Of a DNA stretch of 64,000 bases, positions 58,400 to 64,000 are shown one piece after another. The translations under genes and the position numbers were made by a program. The stretch's first letter is position 1, and each line of letters begins with the position of its first letter. The stretch covers positions 868,001 to 932,000 of the forward strand of contig NZ_CP116968.1 of NCBI RefSeq assembly GCF_032051675.1, given 5' to 3'. The DNA comes from Candidatus Nitrospira neomarina. GTDB taxonomy: Bacteria > Nitrospirota > Nitrospiria > Nitrospirales > UBA8639. The notes beneath the pieces are model-generated. The model saw only the letters and a program-made list of their open reading frames with translations. It made no database searches and had not been told where the DNA came from.

Positions 58400-59053
58400 A
58401 TGCCACGCAGGTCGGCATCGCCGTTTAACCTCCAGAAGTTCCTGGCTCAGGACGGTAGCGGCAAAAAAATTCTGACGTTCCCTAAAAAGCAGAATCTCTT
58501 TTCGCAAGGTGATGTGGCGGATGCCGTGTTCTATATTCAGTCAGGCCAGGTCAAACTTTCGGTGGTCTCCAAGCAGGGGAAGGAAGCTGTCTTCGGGATT
58601 GTGGAACAAGGGGGGTTTGTAGGGGAAGGGTGTTTGGCTGGACAGCGGGTGTGCATGGCCACGGCGACAACCCTGGAAGACTCCACTCTGGTCCGAATTG
58701 ACAAGCAGGCGATGATCCGGGTGCTTCACGAGGAACCCACCTTCTCGACGATGTTCATGGAATATCTCCTGGCTCGTAACGTTCGCATCCAAGAAGATTT
58801 GGTGGATCAGCTGTTTAATTCGGCTGAGAAGCGGCTCGCGCGGGTGCTGCTCCTCATGGCTCATTTTGGCAAAGAGGGCAAGCCGGAACCGGTCCTTGCG
58901 AAGATTAGTCAGGAAACGCTTGCCGAGATGATCGGGACCACGCGGTCCCGGGTCAGTTTCTTCATGAATAGGTTCAGGAAATTGGGCTTCATCGAGTACA
59001 ACGGCGGGTTGCACGTGCACAGCTCCCTCCTCAATGTCGTCCTCCACGACTAA
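58400..59053 (+). CDS. Crp/Fnr-family transcriptional regulator
   Basis: 217 aa with AAAGGAG before ATG 58400. A cyclic-nucleotide-binding-type beta barrel (~20-130: ILTFPKKQNLFSQGDVADAV, VEQGGFVGEGCLAGQ), a dimer helix (~130-155) and a winged helix-turn-helix (SQETLAEMIGTTRSRVSFFM). No Cys cluster for Fe-S is apparent, so it is not a classical FNR; the ligand is unknown. It is the first gene of the right-end stress group and the closest regulator to the five 19-bp palindromes. That it binds them is a hypothesis only. Confidence 0.92.
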   Translation: MPRRSASPFNLQKFLAQDGSGKKILTFPKKQNLFSQGDVADAVFYIQSGQVKLSVVSKQGKEAVFGIVEQGGFVGEGCLAGQRVCMATATTLEDSTLVRIDKQAMIRVLHEEPTFSTMFMEYLLARNVRIQEDLVDQLFNSAEKRLARVLLLMAHFGKEGKPEPVLAKISQETLAEMIGTTRSRVSFFMNRFRKLGFIEYNGGLHVHSSLLNVVLHD

Positions 59054-59140
59054 ATTCCTCCATTCGTTCTTACTACTTAGCGGATAGACACTTTACTAAC
59101 CATTGGGTCAACCTCGTAACTATTCCCCTCCCTTGTCCAC

Positions 59141-59159
59141 TGAGCAATATTGAACAGAC
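59141..59159. promoter_or_regulatory. 19-bp palindromic motif, copy 1
   Basis: TGAGCAATATTGAACAGAC. The core TGNNCAAT-ATTGNNCA is a perfect inverted repeat at the fixed positions. It lies 80 bp before the micro-ORF at 59239. Confidence 0.65.
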
Positions 59160-59238
59160 AACTCGCGGTGTTTCGTTTACTGTGAACGCTGAAAATGCGG
59201 CTCACCGGCATGACGATGGGCGAGAAGGAGGTGACCCC

Positions 59239-59307
59239 ATGAGCGGTCGAGTGACACGATTTATCCCCAGAATGATCCAAAAGTTGAGAGATTCTTGTTG
59301 TAAGTGA
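59239..59307 (+). CDS. Putative 22-aa micro-ORF with ideal ribosome site
   Basis: MSGRVTRFIPRM continues to a short basic tail with two adjacent Cys. AAGGAGGTGA lies five bases before the ATG, close to a perfect anti-16S match, and a copy of the shared palindrome lies 80 bp upstream. A Cys pair and basic charge could mean a small metal-binding or membrane-active peptide. No homologue is recognised, and it may be a leader. Confidence 0.4.
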   Translation: MSGRVTRFIPRMIQKLRDSCCK

Positions 59308-59641
59308 GGTCCGGCTGATCGAAATGTAGTTCTAATATCCAGCACCTTGGGTCCGCATTTGTGCCACAGGTGGGCCCCATCCGTACTTAAAGGGAGAGTG
59401 ACAAAGGGATTGTCCTGTAAGCGAGTAGGCTGAGAAAGGCTACTTGGAGATCATTTTCAGGAACCTCAACGCACAGGTGAGGTTCCAGCTCGGGATCAAG
59501 GTTGAGAAGTTCAGACAAACGGTGGAAGGGCATCGGCCACGAGCTCCTCAGAGTTGAGGGATCCACGAGCGACCTAAAGGTGACGGCAGTACTGAAACCT
59601 ACATCGTTTGTTTATCCCTATGAGAGTGTGAGGTGAGCATC
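59308..59641. other. Gap with an 8-bp inverted repeat
   Basis: About 330 bases. It contains GGAACCTC (59460-59467) and GAGGTTCC (59479-59486). The surrounding frame reads VRFQLGIKVEKFRQ and may be a gene remnant, but no start or family is supported. Confidence 0.4.
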
Positions 59642-59890
59642 ATGGCACAAACGCACACAAGAAAAAGACAGGACTTTATCCGGGTTCCTTCTGTGGTTCA
59701 TCCTGCTCGTGATTCCTCTTTCACCTGCCCCAGATGTCAGGGACTGTTCGTTCGAGTATTTTGCATGGACATATACGACGGCACTGGAGAAAATGGGTTT
59801 TGGGCCCTTCGGTGTCTTCAGTGTGGAGAACTTATTGACCCCCGGATTCTCCAACATCGTATCTTGATACCCCCGTCAGTCCAAAGGTGA
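59642..59890 (+). CDS. Small zinc-ribbon protein
   Basis: 82 aa from ATG 59642 (GAGGTGA six bases upstream; an in-frame GTG at 59633 is less likely). Two CxxC pairs, Cys29/Cys32 (CPRC) and Cys58/Cys61 (CLQC), are separated by about 25 residues and form a likely Zn knuckle (SFTCPRCQGLFV, LRCLQCGELIDP). I recall many similar short proteins in Nitrospira, none with known role. Possibly a stress-linked regulator or nucleic-acid binder. Confidence 0.75.
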   Translation: MAQTHTRKRQDFIRVPSVVHPARDSSFTCPRCQGLFVRVFCMDIYDGTGENGFWALRCLQCGELIDPRILQHRILIPPSVQR

Positions 59891-60313
59891 CGTTCCCATC
59901 AGCAACCCCCCATGCCCCTGTCCTAATCAGCAACATTCGAGGCTTTGTTTTACACAATCCGAGGGCCGAACGCATTGTGCATGGATGCGACGGAAGATCA
60001 TCCTGAATGTCGGCAACGACGAGCCCACCACCACTTAATGTGGTTAAACGACTTCCCGGTCGATGAGGACAAACATGCAACAGATCTTGGCGTTCCGCTG
60101 AAAGAGGTCGGCTCAAAATCCGATTCCCGTCGTGGAAGCGGATAGGCTGCGCCAAGCGGTTTCCGGATCAATTTTTCAAGCTGAGCAATTTTGACCAGAC
60201 CGGTGCCGGTCTTCACGCCATAATAATCAATCCCCGGGAGAAGATAAGATACCAGGATGTAATTTCGGAATGACAACTGAACGATCATTCTTTCACACGG
60301 CGGGGAGAAACCC
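59891..60313. other. Gap holding motif copy 4
   Basis: About 420 bases with no gene I can support. Overlapping ORFs on both strands (59945-60145 plus, 59998-60330 minus) lack family features. It includes the shared palindrome copy at 60182. Confidence 0.45.
60182..60200. promoter_or_regulatory. 19-bp palindromic motif, copy 4
   Basis: TGAGCAATTTTGACCAGAC. It lies 114 bp before the micro-ORF at 60314 and about 210 bp before the broken superoxide dismutase. Confidence 0.6.
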
Positions 60314-60385
60314 ATGCACCCAGGATCCACTGAAAGAGCAATGGATGCCGCGACGGATGATCGGATTCAACGAGTGCAGGCATAA
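60314..60385 (+). CDS. Putative 23-aa micro-ORF
   Basis: MHPGSTERAMDAATDDRIQ and four more residues. GGGGAGAAA lies a few bases upstream of ATG 60314. It ends 26 bp before the broken superoxide dismutase. Unknown, but it repeats the pattern of motif then micro-ORF. Confidence 0.3.
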   Translation: MHPGSTERAMDAATDDRIQRVQA

Positions 60386-60411
60386 CTCACAGGCACCATA
60401 AAGGAGATACC

Positions 60412-60685
60412 ATGATCATGGCCCCGGAAACGCTTAAGCCACGCGTCTGGAACGCACGGACCGTGCGGGATATCCGACCGCTCCCTGAACATGCATATGG
60501 TCCTGTGGGAGGGGTATGTCAGCGCCACCAATGCCTTGAATGAACATCTTTTCGATCTCATAAATGATGGCAAGCTGGTTCATGAAGAAATGCCGGCCTA
60601 TTCCGAACTGGCCAGACGGCTGGGCGGAGTGCAACCTGAACTCGGTGAGTCCACGTTTTTCCAAGCGTTGGATGAGTCATCATGA
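60412..60685 (+). pseudogene. Frameshifted Fe/Mn superoxide dismutase-family remnant
   Basis: AAAGGAGA precedes ATG 60412. The first frame reads MIMAPETLKPRVWNARTV and stops at 60543. The next frame reads GISDRSLNMHMVLWEGYV, SATNALNEHLFDL and AYSELARRLGG, which aligns with the N-terminal helical hairpin of Fe/Mn SOD-like proteins (pattern GFSDxLLxNHFTLYxGYVxNTN); the His of NMH fits the first metal ligand. It then ends at a stop (60685) after ESTFFQAL, where the family has LHELYFENL. The second half of the enzyme is missing or scrambled. Family recognition is by eye. Confidence 0.6.
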
Positions 60686-60915
60686 ACATGGGGCGGTGGC
60701 GGGGTTCATTTCGATCCTCGTCATGGATGGGTGGGGAACGCCTAACTTCTCGATTGCCAGATTTCCGAAAGAGGGTCCATAACCGAGTGTTGGCCTAATA
60801 TCGATTGACAGTTAATGGAGAAGCGGTTGCAGCATTGTGGGAGGATGAAAAAAGGCCTTGGGGGACATGTACCCGGTAGAAGAGAACCGTCGGCACGCCC
60901 CGAAAGGAGGAATCC

Positions 60916-61500
60916 GTGGAAAAGGATGGAATCGGGAAAGAAACTATCGGGCTGACTGAGATGAAGACGCCCCGGGCTCGGGAACGAAAAGGGCTTAAAA
61001 ATAGCACCATAACATCTGGATTTAAGGACAAGGCGAACATGGTGGTCAAGTTGCTCAATGAAGCACTCGCCACAGAGATCGTTTGCGTCCTTCGCTATAA
61101 GCGCCATTATTTTATGGCAGCCGGGATTAGTTCATTCAGCGCGAAGGCTGAGTTTCTCCAACACGCCCTGGAGGAACAAGCCCATGCCGATCAATTGGCC
61201 GAACGCATTGTTCAAATCGGGGGAGAACCGAACCTGGCTCCCGAAGGGTTCCTGAACCGGAGTTACCCGGAATATGTCGAAGGAGAGTCATTGAGGGAGA
61301 TGATCACGAAAGACCTAATAGCCAAACGGATGGCAATCAACAGCTATCGGGCTTGGGTCGCCTCTATCGGCGCTTATGATCCCACGACCTGCAAAATATT
61401 GGAAGGGATCCTTGCCCAAGAAGAAGAACATGCAGAGGACAGGGCGAGTCTCCTGAAGATATTGGGCCCTGAAGTGATGTCTCATCGACCGACCCGCTAA
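60916..61500 (+). CDS. Ferritin-like (bacterioferritin-type) protein
   Basis: 194 aa from a GTG at 60916 (AAAGGAGG five bases upstream). After a ~40-residue extension comes a four-helix bundle: MVVKLLNEALATEIVCVLRY (Glu54), LEEQAHADQLAERI (Glu87, His90), a third helix DLIAKRMAINSYRAW, and ILAQEEEHAEDRASLL. These give the ferroxidase-type ExxH pairs. Likely role: iron storage and detoxification or peroxide protection. The haem-binding Met of classical Bfr was not identified. Downstream of the broken SOD, so an oxidative-stress unit is implied. Confidence 0.85.
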   Translation: MEKDGIGKETIGLTEMKTPRARERKGLKNSTITSGFKDKANMVVKLLNEALATEIVCVLRYKRHYFMAAGISSFSAKAEFLQHALEEQAHADQLAERIVQIGGEPNLAPEGFLNRSYPEYVEGESLREMITKDLIAKRMAINSYRAWVASIGAYDPTTCKILEGILAQEEEHAEDRASLLKILGPEVMSHRPTR

Positions 61501-62538
61501 GCCGGCAGGAGAACACGGTTCATGAGGGGAAATGGTTCTCGTACTACGCAGATGGCAGGGAAACCGGAGTACGAAGGCCTCAGAGTTGGGAAGCCTGGCT
61601 AGCATGGAAACGAGCTTTAAAGCCAAGACCGGTACCATCAAAACACAAAGGGATTTATTTTCAATTTTTCTTACCTGCCTGAAGGGAGGCCTATTTGCAA
61701 ACGTGTACCCTTCCAGTCAATGGTGTGATTTCGAATCCGGAGGACTTTAAGGAATGTATTTCGGCCAATTTCTCATTTTTTCTGGGACGTTCATCCAGCC
61801 TTATCCGACGAATTTTACAAGAACTAGGCCAATGGACCCACAATACTGGACATGAAAAATTGCTTCTCAGACTGTCTTTTGAGCTGGTTGACGGTTCATT
61901 GAGTATTGCCCATCTCAATTGCCATGCCGGCCATCCTTGTTGTTGGATGGCTTTATTTCGGAATTCTTTGGAAGGTCCCAGGAAATAAAACCCTCTGCGG
62001 CTTCCAATCCCATCATGTAAGCCCTTAACCATACCACGCCAACCCTGCGTCGGTTCACCTTCCATACACACCTGCGGAATGAGTACCTCGTGCTGGTCCC
62101 CCTTCTGCAGTTCTGTGCCCAGGATCTTGCGGAATTTCAGGACCTGGACATGACACAAAAATTGGGCGTTCTCGCCAAGATCCAATCTACCCTCGAGTCG
62201 GGCGGTCCCGACTGATACGCGGCTAAGTTCATCGTTGACTCTTCCATGACACAAGGACGTCTCCTTGAGTTGGTAGACAAGCCTTTGCGGGACTCTCCGG
62301 ATATCTGAAGCTTCGATAGAGAAGCGTAGCGAGGGACGAGGCAAGATATGTAGTAAGCCAAACTACTTGTGTTGTCCAGAATGAAAGCTCGCCGATTTCA
62401 AGTTGAGTGAGACTAAGCCGGCTGCGGAAAGAATTTCCCCCATGTGAGCAATTTGGAACAGACGGCGAGCGGTCGCTGGTTTATCATGCAAGTGATTGCC
62501 ATGGAATCCGTGGCAGAGCGAACGTGGCTGGTTTAACA
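61501..62538. other. Degraded-looking region between ferritin and zinc-ribbon genes
   Basis: About 1 kb. Plus-strand fragments look protein-like: 61695-61988 (LLLRLSFELVDGSLSIAH) and 62021-62215 (FTFHTHLRNEYLVLVPLLQF, then FQDLDMTQKLGVLAKIQSTL), the latter without a start. These may be pieces of one or two decayed genes I cannot name. The longer minus-strand ORF 61691-62344 is judged a shadow. Motif copy 2 lies at the right end. Confidence 0.4.
62445..62463. promoter_or_regulatory. 19-bp palindromic motif, copy 2
   Basis: TGAGCAATTTGGAACAGAC. It lies 75 bp before the start proposed for the zinc-ribbon gene at 62539. Confidence 0.6.
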
Positions 62539-62721
62539 ATGAATAAATCTTTGGAGGCCTACGACAGAACCCTAATGACGATTATGTTCAAGCAATGTTA
62601 TCGCTGTCGGCTCATCTATGACCACGAGGAAGCCCCAACGCCATCAGGCAATATCAGTCATGGGCTCTGCGGGCGTTGCCTTCCAAAAGAAAGGGAACGC
62701 CTTGGTCTCCAGATCAAGTAG
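62539..62721 (+). CDS. Small CxxC zinc-ribbon protein
   Basis: 60 aa with Cys20/Cys23 (CYRC) and Cys44/Cys47 (CGRC) around SHGLCGRC. The pattern CxxC...SHGxCxxC resembles a zinc-binding module found at the ends of some signalling proteins and as stand-alone small proteins. The start is uncertain (ATG 62539, 62575 or 62584; none has a strong ribosome site). The in-frame extension upstream to 62407 crosses motif copy 2 and is not favoured. Confidence 0.6.
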   Translation: MNKSLEAYDRTLMTIMFKQCYRCRLIYDHEEAPTPSGNISHGLCGRCLPKERERLGLQIK

Positions 62722-62834
62722 GAGTTGGGTTTGCCCTTAGGTCTCTCATAAGAAGCAACCATGGAGCTGATGCACCCAACGCACGCTTCTCGGATCACCG
62801 AGCACAGTTGACGGGACATGAAATCTGCGATCTG

Positions 62835-62853
62835 TGTGCAATATTGACCAGAC
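62835..62853. promoter_or_regulatory. 19-bp palindromic motif, copy 5
   Basis: TGTGCAATATTGACCAGAC, also with a perfect TGNNCAAT-ATTGNNCA core. It lies 125 bp before the secreted-protein gene at 62979. Confidence 0.6.
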
Positions 62854-62906
62854 GACACATCATGTAGGTGTTAACGTTAAGAAGTTCGGGAAGGAGAATT
62901 ATTTAC

Positions 62907-62928
62907 CAAGCAGAACATGTTCTGCTTG
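62907..62928. promoter_or_regulatory. Perfect 22-bp palindrome in the 5' leader
   Basis: Two exact 11-bp halves, CAAGCAGAACA and its reverse complement, with no spacer. It lies 50 bp before ATG 62979 and 53 bp after motif copy 5. It could be an operator or a leader-RNA hairpin. It does not fit the GAAC-N4-GTTC LexA box. Confidence 0.55.
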
Positions 62929-62978
62929 CGCATGAGGTGCTTGAGGCGCCGATGCATGCATTTCAAAGGAGGTTCGTG

Positions 62979-63404
62979 ATGAACGTCTGTAAAGTACTTG
63001 GTGGAGTCGCATGTGTGAGTTTGTTGCTGGGAACGGGAGCCTTGGCTGAGATGGTGGGGGGTGAGCCTGGAACATCGATCAATCCCAAAGAGAATGTGCC
63101 AAATGAGATTCAACGATCCACTCCGAGTGGAGGAGACTTTGGAAAGAGCGGCTCAGGTCCCGGTGATCGAAGTGACGCCCTATCAGGCATGGAAAGGGAG
63201 AAGGCTGTGGATGTCACTGAACAAGGGTTGGAACAAAACGCCGAAAAGACTCATGAGGGTGGAGCCGCGGTGGCCGCCGAAGAACTTCAAGAGAAGGGCG
63301 ATCAATCAGACAAAGATATTGCTGCTCAAAGCTCTCATAAAGACATGAAGAAAAAGCTCCCAAAGAAAGAGCTGGAACAGGCCGATCCTTCCGTGAAGGA
63401 GTAA
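62979..63404 (+). CDS. Secreted acidic low-complexity protein
   Basis: 141 aa from ATG 62979 (AAAGGAGG six bases upstream; the ORF can be extended to 62868 but without support). A Sec signal peptide (MNVCKVLGGVACVSLLLGTG) is followed by cleavage near ALAEM. The mature protein is Gly/Ser/Glu/Lys-rich and hydrophilic (EELQEKGDQSDKDIAAQ), with no clear fold, like hydrophilin or desiccation-type proteins. Motif copy 5 and a 22-bp palindrome lie in its upstream region. Confidence 0.7.
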   Translation: MNVCKVLGGVACVSLLLGTGALAEMVGGEPGTSINPKENVPNEIQRSTPSGGDFGKSGSGPGDRSDALSGMEREKAVDVTEQGLEQNAEKTHEGGAAVAAEELQEKGDQSDKDIAAQSSHKDMKKKLPKKELEQADPSVKE

Positions 63405-63913
63405 AGCGGGCTGGAAGTCAAAATGAACGCCTACGCCAGCCTGCCTGTCAATCGGGCAGGTTGGGCTATCTGCCGACAATCAGTTGGCGATCCATAAATC
63501 ACCTCCAGGATGCGACATCCCGGCCATTTCGGTTGTGTCAACTAGTGCCAGCACTTCCTCTCAGAATGTAGTCCGAACGCCCTCTTTCCGTGACCTCGGG
63601 GACCTGCTTCAAAAAGTTGGTTGGCGACCGTCCCTCCTCCACACTTCTAACATGTAAAATGGCGTGGGCGCTCCTATGTCGGTGCCCTTCTTGATCCTTT
63701 CTGCCGCGATCCATTCCCCAGTCTCCACTGGTTACCCAAGATTTTGGCTGGAGGCCTGCCATCTCTTTTGTGTTGAACACGGATGGACCCAGGATCCTGA
63801 TTCTTCACCGTGAGCAATAGTGAACAGACAAAAAGAGCTGGGGTTGATAGGGTTCCGGCCGTTCGTGGCATGTATCATACGCAGTTAACCATCATTGGAA
63901 AACGGAGGTGCAC
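63405..63913. other. Gap between secreted-protein gene and DUF3309 gene
   Basis: About 500 bases. It includes a hairpin CCTGCC...GGCAGG just after the preceding gene (near 63440-63462) without a T-run, and motif copy 3 at 63811. Minus-strand ORFs at 63538-63780 and 63674-63871 lack support. Confidence 0.45.
63811..63829. promoter_or_regulatory. 19-bp palindromic motif, copy 3
   Basis: TGAGCAATAGTGAACAGAC. It lies 84 bp before the DUF3309 gene. Confidence 0.6.
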
Positions 63914-64000
63914 ATGAACACCATACTCCTCGTTATCCTGATCCTACTCCTTCTTGGCGCGTTGCCGACCTGGCCTCATAGTGCGAACTGGGGTTATGGC
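63914..64000 (+). CDS. DUF3309 small hydrophobic protein (3' end beyond right edge)
   Basis: The first 29 codons read MNTILLVILILLLLGALPTW and continue with a His/Ser/Gly/Tyr segment. This fits DUF3309, a ~50-aa family with two hydrophobic helices around a WPxS-x-WGYGPSG-like turn. GGAGG lies five bases before the ATG. Truncated by the window edge. Possibly stress induced; function unknown. Confidence 0.75.
   Translation, partial: MNTILLVILILLLLGALPTWPHSANWGYG

Noticed and set aside
61691-62344. 217-codon minus-strand ORF
   Set aside because: Composition is unlike a real protein, there is no clear ribosome site, and the plus strand of the same stretch gives more protein-like fragments.
62907-62928. 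Palindrome as a LexA box
   Set aside because: The Gram-positive LexA box needs GAAC-N4-GTTC; here the half-sites are separated by only two bases. The CTGT-N8-ACAG form is absent.
59141-63829. The 19-bp motif as sigma-54 promoter or -35 box
   Set aside because: No TGGCAC-N5-TTGC element with correct spacing follows the copies. TTGACC in two copies resembles a -35 box, but the other copies do not keep it and no consistent -10 lies 16-18 bp downstream. The palindromic core fits an operator better.
1-64000. CRISPR arrays, tRNA and rRNA genes
   Set aside because: No regularly spaced repeats and no cloverleaf or rRNA-like stretches were seen on either strand by eye; a covariance-model search could still find a divergent tRNA.

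Overview
The window looks like a chromosomal segment of a free-living Gram-negative bacterium, most likely a Nitrospira-type member of the Nitrospirota. This assignment is inferred from overall gene content, from small zinc-ribbon, DUF2934 and DUF3309 proteins, and from a hairpin repeat at 17.7 kb of a kind I associate with Nitrospira genomes. It was not confirmed by any search. I see no rRNA, tRNA or CRISPR array.

Layout. 1-7.8 kb: alpha-glucan and trehalose enzymes (treZ, cut by the left edge and divergent from glgX; then malQ), with two small stress-type proteins between. 7.9-12 kb: an MscS-like channel, a soluble MgtE-N/CBS protein translationally coupled to a full MgtE Mg2+ channel, and another CBS protein. 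12-17.6 kb: two HtrA/Deg periplasmic proteases around envelope proteins and a frameshifted cytochrome c-like remnant. 18-28 kb (minus strand): acetolactate synthase, glucose-6-phosphate isomerase with a coupled 45-codon ORF, a HAD phosphatase, cytochrome bd oxidase (cydAB) and a soluble transhydrogenase. 27.8-41.3 kb: two paralogous RND efflux operons in tandem; the permease of the second is split into two overlapping ORFs. 42-46.7 kb: an orphan ModA-like protein, then tkt-gnd-zwf, where zwf is clearly a pseudogene. 48-57.9 kb: TrkH, a response regulator, the GlgE pathway (GlgE and a TreS-maltokinase fusion), an MscS channel and a lipoprotein. 58.4-64 kb: a Crp/Fnr regulator followed by short genes (zinc ribbons, ferritin, a broken superoxide dismutase, a secreted acidic protein, DUF3309 and two micro-ORFs).

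How they fit together. TreS-Mak and GlgE turn trehalose into alpha-glucan via maltose-1-phosphate; GlgX, MalQ and TreZ work on the resulting glucans. Pgi, Gnd and Tkt handle sugar phosphates, but with zwf broken the oxidative pentose phosphate entry depends on another copy or is lost. Als, CydAB and SthA suggest redox balancing at low oxygen. Osmotic and ionic themes recur (MscS twice, MgtE, TrkH, trehalose).

The most novel signal is at the right end. Five copies of a 19-bp imperfect palindrome (consensus TGNNCAATATTGNNCA followed by GAC) lie 75-125 bp upstream of five separate short plus-strand ORFs between 59.1 and 63.9 kb. They look like operators of a small undescribed regulon.
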